Source: VMDH01 sp038108875
GTDB lineage: Bacteria > Pseudomonadota > Gammaproteobacteria > Magnimaribacterales > D2472
Length of the DNA: 64,000 bases
Reading direction: 5' to 3'
Assembly: GCA_038108875.1 (NCBI GenBank)
Contig: JAYNII010000002.1
Coordinates: forward strand, 62,001-126,000
How positions within the stretch are numbered: position 1 is the stretch's first letter; every line of letters starts with the position of its first letter. Below the pieces are notes generated by a model, which worked only from the letters and a program-made list of their open reading frames with translations, was not told the origin of the DNA and ran no database searches. Below, piece by piece: positions 17,490 to 25,981 of this stretch. The position numbers and the translations under genes are program-made.

Positions 17490-17783
17490 TTAACCAGCCT
17501 GTTTGTTTTCTTTAGGTGATTTCTCTACTTTATCATTTCCTGAGTCTTTCTTGGAATTTGACCCTGCTGAGGAATCCTCAGAACCTGATATATTTTTCTT
17601 ATTTCCAGTTTTAAAATCAGTCTCATACCATCCGGATCCCTTTAATCTAAAGGCAGGAGCAGAAATTTGTTTTTTTAATTCCCCGCCGCATGCTTCACAT
17701 GTTTTTAGCGGATCCTCAATAATTTTTTGCAAAATTTCAAATTCTAGGCTGCATTTTAAGCATTTATACTCATAAATAGGCAT
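17490..17783 (-). CDS. FmdB-family zinc ribbon protein
   Basis: 97-residue protein beginning MPIYEYKCLKC with a second CEACG pair, the CxxC...CxxC zinc ribbon of the FmdB family (residues 1-42). The tail (about 65-97) is low-complexity, rich in Ser, Lys, Asp and Glu. These proteins are often encoded beside aspS; their function is unproven and the regulatory label comes from one methylotroph. It is first in the operon leading to aspS and yebC, divergent from proS. Confidence 0.88.
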   Translation of the reverse strand: MPIYEYKCLKCSLEFEILQKIIEDPLKTCEACGGELKKQISAPAFRLKGSGWYETDFKTGNKKNISGSEDSSAGSNSKKDSGNDKVEKSPKENKQAG

Positions 17784-17805
17784 AAGTTCTCTAAAAAAAT
17801 ATAGA

Positions 17806-17832
17806 ATTATAAACTAAATGGTGTAACCTCAA
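17806..17832 (-). promoter_or_regulatory. Candidate promoter for fmdB-like/aspS operon
   Basis: Minus strand TTGAGG (17832-17827) and a perfect TATAAT (17811-17806) with a 15-base spacer, in the 53-base divergent gap with proS. The spacer is shorter than ideal. A plus-strand TATAAA at 17808-17813 overlaps it and could serve proS, so the two -10 elements would compete. Confidence 0.45.
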
Positions 17833-17836
17833 TACT

Positions 17837-19114
17837 ATGCTTGCTTCTAAAAATTTTGTACCCCTCATCAAAGACACTCCAGCCGAAGCTGAAGTTATAA
17901 GTCATCAATTGTTATTAAGAGCAGGAATGATCAGAAAAGTTGCATCTGGCATTTACAATTGGCTTCCTATGGGTTTTAAGACCTTAAAACTTATTGAAAA
18001 TATAGTGCGTGAAGAAATTGCAAATACTGGATCTCAAGAAATATTTATGCCCATGGTTCAACCCAGGGATCTCTGGGAAGACTCCAAAAGATGGGATAAG
18101 TTTGGACCTGAATTATTAAGATTTAAAGATAGACATGACAGAGATTTTTGTTTGGGCCCTACTCATGAAGAAATTATCACAGACCTTATTAGAAATAATT
18201 TAAATAGTTACAAGGAATTGCCCCTTAGCTTATTTCAAATACAAACAAAATTCCGAGATGAAATAAGACCCAGATATGGAATTATGAGAGGAAGAGAGTT
18301 TCTGATGAAAGATGCTTATAGTTTTCATATAAATCTTGAATGTTTAAATAATACCTATCTGGCAATGCGAGAAGCTTACAAAAAAATATTTGATAGATTG
18401 GGACTAGCCTTCAAAATTGTTAAAGCAGACTCGGGAGCAATTGGTGGTGAAGTATCAGAAGAATTTCATGTACTTGCAGAGAGTGGTGAAGACACTCTGG
18501 CCTTTAGTCAAGAATCAGAAATTGCAGTAAATGCTGAACTATTAGTTAAAGAAAATGAAGACATAAATTCCTTGGAAGGAAAACTATTTCCTGGTTCCTC
18601 CGAGTTCATAAAATTAGCAAAGGGAATTGAAGTTGGTCATATATTCCAACTTGGTAGTGTTTATTCAAATAATATGAACGCAACTGTGTTAGATGAAAAT
18701 GGGGAACGGCAAACACTTCAAATGGGATGCTATGGTATTGGAGTTTCTAGAATAGTAGCTGCATCAATTGAGCAAAATAATGATAAGAAAGGTATCATTT
18801 GGCCAAAAAGTATTGCTCCAGTACAAATATCTATTTTGCCAATTTTTAAGGAATTTTCTGATCAAAATTTTGTTTTTGCACAACAACTTTATTCAAGGCT
18901 TACAAAGGCGGGGCTAAGAGTCATGCTTGATGATAGACAAGAAAGATTTGGTAAGAAAATTACTGAATCTGAGTTGATTGGATCATGCTATGCTTTAGTT
19001 ATTGGTAAAACATACAATGATCAAAACACTATCGAAGTATTAGCAAGAAATGGCACTAAAACAGAATTAAGAGATTCTGAGATTGAAAAATTCTTAATTA
19101 AAGCCTTTCAATAA
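17837..19114 (+). CDS. proS: ProS, prolyl-tRNA synthetase, short-insertion type
   Basis: 425-residue class II synthetase. Motif 2 is in TKFRDEIRPRYGIMRGREFLMKDAYSF (about 137-163) and motif 3 in QMGCYGIGVSRIVAA (about 295-309); the anticodon-binding domain ends the protein. E. coli ProS has 572 residues because of a roughly 180-residue INS editing domain between motifs 2 and 3. Here that region is only a few dozen residues long, as in alphaproteobacterial ProS. Post-transfer editing of Ala-tRNA-Pro would need a separate factor. Overlaps the convergent thiolase by 17 bases. Confidence 0.95.
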   Translation: MLASKNFVPLIKDTPAEAEVISHQLLLRAGMIRKVASGIYNWLPMGFKTLKLIENIVREEIANTGSQEIFMPMVQPRDLWEDSKRWDKFGPELLRFKDRHDRDFCLGPTHEEIITDLIRNNLNSYKELPLSLFQIQTKFRDEIRPRYGIMRGREFLMKDAYSFHINLECLNNTYLAMREAYKKIFDRLGLAFKIVKADSGAIGGEVSEEFHVLAESGEDTLAFSQESEIAVNAELLVKENEDINSLEGKLFPGSSEFIKLAKGIEVGHIFQLGSVYSNNMNATVLDENGERQTLQMGCYGIGVSRIVAASIEQNNDKKGIIWPKSIAPVQISILPIFKEFSDQNFVFAQQLYSRLTKAGLRVMLDDRQERFGKKITESELIGSCYALVIGKTYNDQNTIEVLARNGTKTELRDSEIEKFLIKAFQ

Positions 19115-20276
19115 TTGAAGCGTTGGCTGTTCCTCCACCCTCGCAGATAGCTTGAAGCCCATATTTACCCTTGCGCCTTTGTAGCTCATACACAAGCGTA
19201 GTCATTAGTTTTGCTCCAGTTGCGCCTAGAGGATGCCCCAGTGCCATTGCGCCGCCATTAACATTTAATTTTGCTCTAAGAGCTCTAACTTCTATTTCCC
19301 AAGCTAGAGGAACAGGAGCAAAAGCCTCATTCACTTCGTAGAGATCAATATCATCAATAGATAGCCCTGCAGCATTGAGAACTTTTTTAGTCGCAGGAAT
19401 TGGCCCTGTAAGCATAAAAACTGGATCATCTCCAACCACGCTTATTGCAACAAATCTAGCGATAGGGTCTGAAGAGATCTTCTTTAACCCAGCTTCATTG
19501 CAAACCATAATTGCAGCTGCGCCATCAGTAATTTGGCTAGCATTGCCAGCAGTAATCACACCCCCTTCAGAAACAGATTTTAAACCTGATAAAGCTTCAA
19601 GCGACGCATCATATCTAATGCCTTCATCTTTTAAAACTAGATCAGAAATGCCTTCAGAATTTTTTCCAGGAATTGGCAGGATTTCATTATCAAAATAGCC
19701 TTCCTTGGTTGCATTAGCAGCTTTCTGATGGCTTGAAAGAGCAAAAGCATCCAATGTTTCTCTACTTAATTTCCATTTCTTTGCAACCAACTCTGCTCCA
19801 GTGAATTGAGAAAAATATACTCCTGGGTATCTTTGCTTAATTCCTTCAGAATCAAATGGCAAACCATGTCCAGCTTCGTAACCATCTTTAATACTTGCTC
19901 CAATAGGAACTAAAGACATAACCTCTACACCTCCTGCAATTACAACATCTTGAGTTCCTGACATAACTGCCTGAACAGCAAAATGAATTGCCTGTTGAGA
20001 AGAGCCACACTGTCTATCGACTGACGTTCCAGGAACTGATTCTGGAAGAGATGATGAGAGAATAGCATTTCTAGCAATATTTCCAGACTGGGCTCCAACT
20101 TGATCCACGCATCCAAAAATAACATCGTCAACATCAGCAGGATTTACACCTGATCTAACTATCAATTCATCTAAAACTTTAGCGCCCAAATCTGCCGGAT
20201 GCCATTTTGAAAGACTTCCATTTCGTTTACCGCCAGCAGTTCTAACCGCTGCCACAAGATAAGCCGTATCTGCCAT
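19098..20276 (-). CDS. Acetyl-CoA acetyltransferase / 3-ketoacyl-CoA thiolase
   Basis: 392-residue thiolase. The nucleophile is Cys90 in DRQCGSSQQAIHF, the Asn-Glu motif is NEAFAP, the His motif is GHPLGATG, and the C-terminal acid/base is Cys378 in CEGGGTANASIIE. The CGSSQQA and CEGGGxAN variants resemble the FadA5-like subgroup rather than FadA or AtoB, so a ketoacyl-CoA other than the simple fatty-acid ones is possible. It has GGAGTG before the ATG and lies between proS and recA, which does not reveal its pathway. Confidence 0.88.
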   Translation of the reverse strand: MADTAYLVAAVRTAGGKRNGSLSKWHPADLGAKVLDELIVRSGVNPADVDDVIFGCVDQVGAQSGNIARNAILSSSLPESVPGTSVDRQCGSSQQAIHFAVQAVMSGTQDVVIAGGVEVMSLVPIGASIKDGYEAGHGLPFDSEGIKQRYPGVYFSQFTGAELVAKKWKLSRETLDAFALSSHQKAANATKEGYFDNEILPIPGKNSEGISDLVLKDEGIRYDASLEALSGLKSVSEGGVITAGNASQITDGAAAIMVCNEAGLKKISSDPIARFVAISVVGDDPVFMLTGPIPATKKVLNAAGLSIDDIDLYEVNEAFAPVPLAWEIEVRALRAKLNVNGGAMALGHPLGATGAKLMTTLVYELQRRKGKYGLQAICEGGGTANASIIERL

Positions 20277-20328
20277 ATATCACTCCAAAGACAAGATATA
20301 CTACATAATTTTTCTCTTTAAGAAAAAT

Positions 20329-21348
20329 CTATTTTCTTGTTTTACCCTTAGGTGCTATGTATGAAGCTTTGATTTCTTTTAAAAGTGAATTTCTTATCTT
20401 TGCATTGTCTTTCAAGAATTGGCTTGCATTATTCTTTCCTTGACCAATCTTTTCACCATTATATGAATACCATGCTCCAGCTTTCTCGATAAGTCCAAGT
20501 TTTTGACCAAACTCAAGAATTTCTCCTTCAACATTGATACCCTCTCCATACATTATTTGAAATTCAGCAGATTTAAAGGGGGGAGCAACCTTATTTTTTA
20601 CAACCTTAACTCTTGTTTCACTACCAATCACTTCTTCTCCATCTTTTACTGAACCAATTCTTCTAATATCTAGACGAACTGAAGAATAAAATTTAAGAGC
20701 ATTTCCCCCAGTGGTTGTCTCAGGATTTCCAAACATTACCCCTATCTTCATTCTTATCTGGTTGATAAATATAACCATTGCATTGGATCTTTGTATGTTC
20801 CCAGTTATTTTTCTTAGAGCTTGTGACATCAATCTTGCCTGCAGACCTACATGATGATCACCCATTTCGCCTTCTATCTCCGCCCTTGGCGTAAGCGCAG
20901 CTACGGAATCTACAACTATTAAATCAACTGAGTTTGATTTTACCAGCATGTCAGTAACCTCTAATGCCTGTTCACCCGTATCTGGCTGTGATAGAAGAAG
21001 TTCATCAACATTGACACCCAATTTTTCTGCATAAGAAGGATCAAGTGCATGCTCAGCATCAATAAATGCTGCTGTACCACCCTCCTTTTGGCATTCTGCT
21101 ATAGCTTGTAGAGTCAAAGTTGTTTTACCTGAAGATTCTGGTCCAAAGATTTCAATAACTCTTCCTTTTGGAAGTCCTCCGATACCCAATGCAATATCTA
21201 GTCCTAGAGATCCAGTAGATACAGCAGGAATATCAACAAATTCCCTTTCACCCATCTTCATAACCGTTCCTTTACCAAACTGTTTTTCAATCTGAGATAA
21301 AGTTTCGCTCAATTGTTTAGACCTATTTTCTTTAGTTTTATCATTCAT
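20329..21348 (-). CDS. recA: RecA recombinase
   Basis: 339-residue RecA. Walker A is GPESSGKT (69-76); Walker B lies in VDLIVVDSVAAL; loop L1 and the NQIRMKIGVMFGNPETTTGG segment (L2) are intact. It drives strand exchange and LexA cleavage. AGGAG precedes the ATG. A consensus LexA box overlaps its promoter, so it is SOS regulated. No recX follows; a thiolase gene is next. Confidence 0.98.
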   Translation of the reverse strand: MNDKTKENRSKQLSETLSQIEKQFGKGTVMKMGEREFVDIPAVSTGSLGLDIALGIGGLPKGRVIEIFGPESSGKTTLTLQAIAECQKEGGTAAFIDAEHALDPSYAEKLGVNVDELLLSQPDTGEQALEVTDMLVKSNSVDLIVVDSVAALTPRAEIEGEMGDHHVGLQARLMSQALRKITGNIQRSNAMVIFINQIRMKIGVMFGNPETTTGGNALKFYSSVRLDIRRIGSVKDGEEVIGSETRVKVVKNKVAPPFKSAEFQIMYGEGINVEGEILEFGQKLGLIEKAGAWYSYNGEKIGQGKNNASQFLKDNAKIRNSLLKEIKASYIAPKGKTRK

Positions 21349-21358
21349 AGTGAACTCC

Positions 21359-21378
21359 TACTGTATATTTATACAGTA
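21359..21378 (-). promoter_or_regulatory. LexA (SOS) box of recA
   Basis: The 20-base palindrome TACTGTATATTTATACAGTA contains CTGT-N8-ACAG and matches the gammaproteobacterial LexA consensus nearly perfectly. It overlaps the -10 of the recA promoter and lies just before the Shine-Dalgarno, so LexA binding would block transcription. Seen directly. Confidence 0.93.
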
Positions 21379-21402
21379 TAAAATAATACATACTTTTTGC
21401 AA
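21375..21402 (-). promoter_or_regulatory. recA promoter (-35/-10)
   Basis: Minus strand TTGCAA (21402-21397) and TATACT (21380-21375) with a 16-base spacer, the same spacing as the E. coli recA promoter. The -10 is embedded in the SOS box. The rest of the 124-base gap to fdxA is AT-rich and must also hold the fdxA promoter (weak candidate TTGGTA at 21443). Confidence 0.75.
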
Positions 21403-21472
21403 TTATTATTTGCTTTTTTTCTGCTAGCTAAAAAACAAAACGTTGGTAGAATCATACCTTAAATATTGATAT

Positions 21473-21796
21473 ATGACCTTTGTTGTTACTGAATCTTGCA
21501 TAAAATGCAAACATACTGACTGCGTAGAAGTCTGCCCAGTCGATTGTTTCTACGAAGGGCCAAATTTTCTAGTCATTCATCCTGACGAATGTATTGATTG
21601 CGCCTTATGTGAGCCAGAGTGTCCCGTTGATGCAATATTTTCTGAGGATGAATTGCCAAAGGATCAGATCGAATTTATAGAAATAAATGCAGAGCTAGCA
21701 GAAATTTGGCCAAACATAACTGAGCAGATTCCTCCTCTTCCCGAAGCCGAAGAATTTAAAAACATCATGCCTAAAAGGCATCTCCTAGAGAGATAA
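21473..21796 (+). CDS. fdxA: FdxA, seven-iron ferredoxin
   Basis: 107-residue ferredoxin of the [3Fe-4S][4Fe-4S] type: ESCIKCKHTDCVEVCPVDCF followed by DECIDCALCEPECPVDAI. The family is a low-potential electron carrier. In Pseudomonas the order is nlpD-rpoS-fdxA-mutS-cinA-recA; here fdxA is still between nlpD and recA but on the opposite strand, and rpoS, mutS and cinA are absent. It ends three bases from the convergent nlpD-like gene. Confidence 0.95.
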   Translation: MTFVVTESCIKCKHTDCVEVCPVDCFYEGPNFLVIHPDECIDCALCEPECPVDAIFSEDELPKDQIEFIEINAELAEIWPNITEQIPPLPEAEEFKNIMPKRHLLER

Positions 21797-21799
21797 TTG

Positions 21800-22423
21800 T
21801 TATAAAAAATTTACTTTCGAAGGAGACAAAGGCACTCCTTGATGCCTAATTTGAAATCTTAGCATTGGTCTAGATGCTTCTGTTTGACCCAGGGATGCGA
21901 TAATCTCTCCTTCAGAAACGCTGTCGCCTGGGTTAACTAAAATTTCCTTTAAATGACCATAAAAACTTAGATACTGGTCTTTGTGCTCTATAAGAATAAT
22001 ATTGCCATATCCAGGAATAACAGCGCCCGCTGCTACAACCTTCCCAGCTTTTGCTGCACTTATAGCTTCGCCACCATTACCCTGAAAAAATATCCAGCTA
22101 CCTGAAGAAGATTTTTTAATACTCCTTTTGACTGGAAAACTCCAAGCAACAAACTGTTCAGATTTTGCTGTTTTATGAATTATGATTTTATCTCCTGGAA
22201 AGACAGTATTAGATCTAATGTTTGGATTGAGTTCTAAAATTTTTTCAATGGAAATATTGTTCTCTTTAGCAATGCTCCATAAGCTATCACCCTTCTTTAT
22301 TGTATATATATCTCTTGATGAAACTGGTGGAGAAGATAGCTTTCTAAAAGTCTGAGTATCAGAATCTATGGTTTGGCATGCTGAAATACAAAAAAATACT
22401 GAAAGTAAAAAAATATTCCTCAA
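21800..22423 (-). CDS. nlpD: NlpD-like LysM/LytM lipoprotein
   Basis: 207-residue lipoprotein: lipobox ISAC (Cys16), LysM peptidoglycan-binding domain (about 40-85, YTIKKGDSLWSIAKEN), and a C-terminal LytM (M23) domain (about 95-207). The LytM zinc ligands look degenerate, as in NlpD, which activates the amidase AmiC rather than cutting itself. E. coli NlpD is longer (379). Context surE-pcm-(popT)-nlpD supports the call. Its start overlaps the popT stop by four bases. Confidence 0.9.
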   Translation of the reverse strand: MRNIFLLSVFFCISACQTIDSDTQTFRKLSSPPVSSRDIYTIKKGDSLWSIAKENNISIEKILELNPNIRSNTVFPGDKIIIHKTAKSEQFVAWSFPVKRSIKKSSSGSWIFFQGNGGEAISAAKAGKVVAAGAVIPGYGNIILIEHKDQYLSFYGHLKEILVNPGDSVSEGEIIASLGQTEASRPMLRFQIRHQGVPLSPSKVNFL

Positions 22424-23139
22424 AATAATAATATTCCTGATATAAAAATAAGACCTGAAAAAAAATTGTCTAGAGATATTTGATGTTTGGAATAAATAAC
22501 TAAGATTATTCTGGGTAAAATTATTAAAGCCAACAAGCAGCCCATCCCAAAAGGAAATAAAACCTCAAAATCAAGTTCAGATACTCCTCTTATAATTACC
22601 TCATAGAAACCTATAACAACTAAAATTGCGCTGCCAGAAATACCAGGAATAATAAAGAAGCTGAACGCTATTAAACCTGCTAAGAATAAAGAGATTGAGG
22701 AAATTGCAAAACCGCCGGGATTAAAACTTCCTAGCATAAAACCAAAGGTTATACCTGCAAAAACTGGCAATAAAGAACTGATAGAAAATAGGTCATTTTT
22801 GGAACGAAAAATAATCAAAAAAGCAATAATCAGCATTGCCACAGCAATCAGAAGATAGAAAATTTGTGAATAATTCTCAAAGATATACACTATGGTTTTA
22901 GAAAAAAATAAAACACCTAAAGCCATAAAAAAAATCAGTAAAAAAATATTTAAAATCTCATATTTTTTAAATTCTTGAATTGGTCTTTGCCAAAACCCAA
23001 AACTTGTTAGGACTTTTGCAGATAAAATGATGTGTTCATAAACTTTGAATAATAAAGCAACTGTGGAACCTGATACTCCAGGTATGAGTTCTGCACATCC
23101 CATGAATATTCCTGCAAAAATGTAACGAAGTTTGCTCAT
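22420..23139 (-). CDS. popT: DUF368 (PopT-type) undecaprenyl phosphate translocase
   Basis: 239-residue membrane protein with about eight hydrophobic segments and the duplicated DUF368 signature: AELIPGVSGSTVALLF (about 16-31) and FIIPGISGSAILVVIGFYE (about 162-180). DUF368 proteins (PopT) have been reported to recycle undecaprenyl phosphate across the inner membrane for cell-wall and surface polymer synthesis. It is shorter than many members (near 300). It sits between pcm and nlpD, an insertion compared with E. coli, with overlaps that indicate one operon. Confidence 0.85.
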   Translation of the reverse strand: MSKLRYIFAGIFMGCAELIPGVSGSTVALLFKVYEHIILSAKVLTSFGFWQRPIQEFKKYEILNIFLLIFFMALGVLFFSKTIVYIFENYSQIFYLLIAVAMLIIAFLIIFRSKNDLFSISSLLPVFAGITFGFMLGSFNPGGFAISSISLFLAGLIAFSFFIIPGISGSAILVVIGFYEVIIRGVSELDFEVLFPFGMGCLLALIILPRIILVIYSKHQISLDNFFSGLIFISGILLF

Positions 23140-23142
23140 TAT

Positions 23143-23814
23143 TTAGTCATCAACTGAAAGCCCTGTAAGCATTGGAACAAATGATACATTATCTAGTTCA
23201 TGGCTTGAGTATTCATTGTCTTCTAATTTTGTATATACATTTAATTTTTGTTTTCCTGCAATTCCAACAGGCATTATTATCCTAGATCCAATATTTATTA
23301 GGTCTAAAAGATGCTCTTGGAAAATAATGGGAGCTGCAGCACAAATGATGCCATCAAATTTTCCTAGATCTGAAATATCACTCATCCCATCAGCATGCTT
23401 GATAAGAACATTTCTAATACCAATTGAGCTAAGATTTTGCCTACTCTTTATTACTAGCGGTTTAATCCTTTCTAATCCAACAACTTCATTAGCAAAGTAT
23501 GAAAGAATAGCGCTCTGGTAACCACATCCAGAACCTATTTCAAGCAATCTATCAAACTTCTTTGATCCCTTAAGGTCTTTTATAAGCTCTTCTGTCATTC
23601 TTGCTACCGTGAGTGGTTGAGAAATAGTTTGTTTATGACCAATTGTTAAAGCTATGTTTTCATAAGCGCGTGAATGGAGTGCCTCATCTATAAAAATATG
23701 TCGTTTTACTTTATTAATAGCATCCAGAACTCTAAAATCTTTTATGCCTAAATTTAGTAATTCTTCAAGCATTTTTTCTCTTACTCTTGAAAATGTAAAT
23801 CCAGATTTATTCAT
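23143..23814 (-). CDS. pcm: Pcm, protein-L-isoaspartate O-methyltransferase
   Basis: 223-residue SAM-dependent methyltransferase that starts repair of isoaspartyl damage. Visible are TISQPLTVARMTEEL, the SAM-binding LLEIGSGCGYQSAIL (about 92-106) and ICAAAP. Length matches E. coli Pcm (208) with a slightly longer N-terminus. It overlaps surE by eight bases, the conserved surE-pcm pair. Confidence 0.95.
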   Translation of the reverse strand: MNKSGFTFSRVREKMLEELLNLGIKDFRVLDAINKVKRHIFIDEALHSRAYENIALTIGHKQTISQPLTVARMTEELIKDLKGSKKFDRLLEIGSGCGYQSAILSYFANEVVGLERIKPLVIKSRQNLSSIGIRNVLIKHADGMSDISDLGKFDGIICAAAPIIFQEHLLDLINIGSRIIMPVGIAGKQKLNVYTKLEDNEYSSHELDNVSFVPMLTGLSVDD

Positions 23815-24556
23815 TTAATTCTATTTCCAAACCCGGCAAAACCGAGGTTGGATTATCAGTTAGAGAGTAATCAAGAAAAGAAATTGATACGAAGCCATTG
23901 TTGATTGCATGAACATCAGTATTTTCAGGGACGTCAGAGGGTATAGATGAAGGGCCAATTTGATAGATTAAATTTCTATCATTCTTCTTGATCAAATCTG
24001 GAAAAGATTGAGGTCGTATATTGTTGAGCTTTGTTATTTTGATTCCTCTAAATAAAGAACGTGTAATATCAGGAATATTAATATTAATAAGAATATTTGA
24101 ATCTATTCTCATAGATCTGATTTTTAAAACCAAATTGCTGCTAAGGTCAGCAATAAAATTAACATCTCTGGGATTGTAAGATGCAACAGAAATTGCAATT
24201 GGAGGGAATTCTAAGCCCCTGCCTGAAAGCGCAGCTCCCACTGTTCCAGAATAAAATACATCGTTACCTAGATTTGCTCCTAAATTAATTCCTGATACAA
24301 CTTGAGATATTTTTCCATGGTAAAGAGAAGTTAGACCCAAGTAGCTACAATCTGCTGGAGTTCCGTCTACTATGTAATAGTTTTCATCAACACTTTCTAA
24401 ATAAATATCCTTTTTTAGTGAAATGCAGGCACTCATTCCGCTGCAATTTTTTCTTGGAGCAACGATTTTAATATCTGCTTGGTTTTTTAGCTTTAGAAAT
24501 AGTTCTTGAATGCCTAGGGCATCAAATCCATCATCGTTAGTAAGCAATATAGCCAT
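23807..24556 (-). CDS. surE: SurE, 5'/3'-nucleotidase
   Basis: 249-residue metal-dependent survival-protein phosphatase. The N-terminal LLTNDDGFDALGI supplies the metal-binding Asp pair; SGINLGANLGNDVFYSGTVGAALSGR completes the active site. It dephosphorylates nucleoside monophosphates and short polyphosphate. One-base overlap with ispDF and eight-base overlap with pcm place it in the operon. Confidence 0.96.
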   Translation of the reverse strand: MAILLTNDDGFDALGIQELFLKLKNQADIKIVAPRKNCSGMSACISLKKDIYLESVDENYYIVDGTPADCSYLGLTSLYHGKISQVVSGINLGANLGNDVFYSGTVGAALSGRGLEFPPIAISVASYNPRDVNFIADLSSNLVLKIRSMRIDSNILININIPDITRSLFRGIKITKLNNIRPQSFPDLIKKNDRNLIYQIGPSSIPSDVPENTDVHAINNGFVSISFLDYSLTDNPTSVLPGLEIELNE

Positions 24557-25686
24557 TATTTACAAATGGAGACTAAAGAAAAAACTGCAATTCCTTTATC
24601 ATGTCCAACTCCTCCCAGTCCTTCAGTAGTTGTTGACTTGATAGCAATATCTTCAATTGGGAGCTCGCATAACTTTGAAAGTGATTTCTTTATTTCATCT
24701 ACATAGGGACTTATTTTAGGTAGACCGCATACTATTGTGATTTCAATTTGTCTTAATTTATAAGTATGTTTTTTTAACAGAGTCATTGATTTGGTTAAAA
24801 TAATTTTACTATCAAGATCTTTGTTACTATCATCGGTGTCTGGAAAATAGAATCCAATATCCCTTAAACCTATTGAACCCAAAATTGCGTCTGCTAAGGA
24901 ATGAAGCAAGACATCTCCATCAGAATGGGAAATAATCGAATATTCTGATGGTATATCAACCCCTCCTAACCGGAATCCTGTTCCAGATTCATAGAGATGA
25001 TAATCTATACCGCGACCAAATCGATTATCAATTGATGAGCTTGAAAAAAGATCAGCAGCGTATGTGATTTTTTTATTGGCTTCATCGCCATCAAAAAACT
25101 TTATTTTGTAACCATAAAATTCTAGTAATTGTGACTCATCTGTAAAATCAATTTCATCACTTAGCTTTTTTGTAAAAGAGTCTTGCAGAGGTATTTTTTT
25201 AAAAATCTGTGGAGTTTGAACTGCAAAAAAATTATTTCGATCAACTGGTTGCATCGAATCACCAGACCTGAGGCTATCAGAAATTGAAACTACAGGAATT
25301 GCACCATCATATTTGTACAGATGCTTAATTTGATCAATAATTGGATTAATTGAAAAAAATGGTCTGACTGCATCATGCACAATAATATATTCAATTTCTT
25401 CACTAACTAAGGCCAAACAATTGCTTACAGAGATCTGTCTAGTATTACCGCCTTTTATAATCTTAACTTTTTCATGATTTTCGAAAACTATTCGTTTGCA
25501 AAACATATCAGAGGGTGCAATAGCTAAGATAACTTCTTTAACAGCATAATGTGAAGTAAAAGAATTTACAGTCTGTTCTAAAACAGTTGAGCCTCCCAGT
25601 CTATAGTATTGTTTTGGGATGATTGATTTAAAACGTGAACCTATTCCAGCAGCTGGAATGAGGACTGCAATATTAGTTTGGTTCAT
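24556..25686 (-). CDS. ispDF: IspDF, bifunctional MEP-pathway enzyme
   Basis: A single 376-residue protein carrying IspD (about 1-219; PAAGIGSRF, KQYYRLGG, VHDAVRPFF) fused to IspF (about 220-376; GRGIDYHL with the zinc ligands, HSDGDVLLHSLADAILG, TTTEGLGGVG). It carries out CTP transfer to MEP and the cyclisation to MEcPP for isoprenoids, including the undecaprenyl carrier. In E. coli the two are separate adjacent genes; fusion is best known from alpha- and epsilonproteobacteria. Overlaps ftsB by 14 bases. Confidence 0.95.
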   Translation of the reverse strand: MNQTNIAVLIPAAGIGSRFKSIIPKQYYRLGGSTVLEQTVNSFTSHYAVKEVILAIAPSDMFCKRIVFENHEKVKIIKGGNTRQISVSNCLALVSEEIEYIIVHDAVRPFFSINPIIDQIKHLYKYDGAIPVVSISDSLRSGDSMQPVDRNNFFAVQTPQIFKKIPLQDSFTKKLSDEIDFTDESQLLEFYGYKIKFFDGDEANKKITYAADLFSSSSIDNRFGRGIDYHLYESGTGFRLGGVDIPSEYSIISHSDGDVLLHSLADAILGSIGLRDIGFYFPDTDDSNKDLDSKIILTKSMTLLKKHTYKLRQIEITIVCGLPKISPYVDEIKKSLSKLCELPIEDIAIKSTTTEGLGGVGHDKGIAVFSLVSICK

Positions 25687-25981
25687 CAGAGTGAAGAACC
25701 TTATTTGAAATGAAATGCTCTTCAGATTTTATCAAACCAAGTTTACCTCGAGCAAAAGCTTCAACATATAGATCCGAGTTTTGCATCTCTCTAATCTGAC
25801 TTTCTAGATCACTATTTTGGCTCATAAGGAAATTTAGTTGTTTTTGCAGTTCCTGTTGCTCATTCCTGAGCTCTTGGTTAAGAGTCGCACCTTCACTTCC
25901 AATATACAAAGCCCAAAACAACCCTATTGATAAAAGCACAGAAATATAAGCAAAAAGCTTAATCCAGATTGAACTTTGCAT
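25673..25981 (-). CDS. ftsB: FtsB, divisome protein
   Basis: 102-residue DivIC/FtsB protein: short cytoplasmic N-terminus, one transmembrane helix (about 7-28), a coiled coil with heptads (about 32-70) and a conserved YVEAFARGKLGL end. It joins FtsQ and FtsL and regulates FtsWI. I prefer the ATG at 25981 (MQSSIWIKLF); an in-frame start at 26002 would overlap eno by 44 bases instead of 23. Order eno-ftsB-ispD is conserved. Confidence 0.92.
   Translation of the reverse strand: MQSSIWIKLFAYISVLLSIGLFWALYIGSEGATLNQELRNEQQELQKQLNFLMSQNSDLESQIREMQNSDLYVEAFARGKLGLIKSEEHFISNKVLHSDEPN

Noticed and set aside
20304..20328. ATTTTTC...GAAAAAT inverted repeat between recA and the thiolase gene as terminator
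   Set aside because: The stem is pure A/T apart from one pair and no T-run follows on the recA strand; not distinguishable from background in AT-rich DNA.
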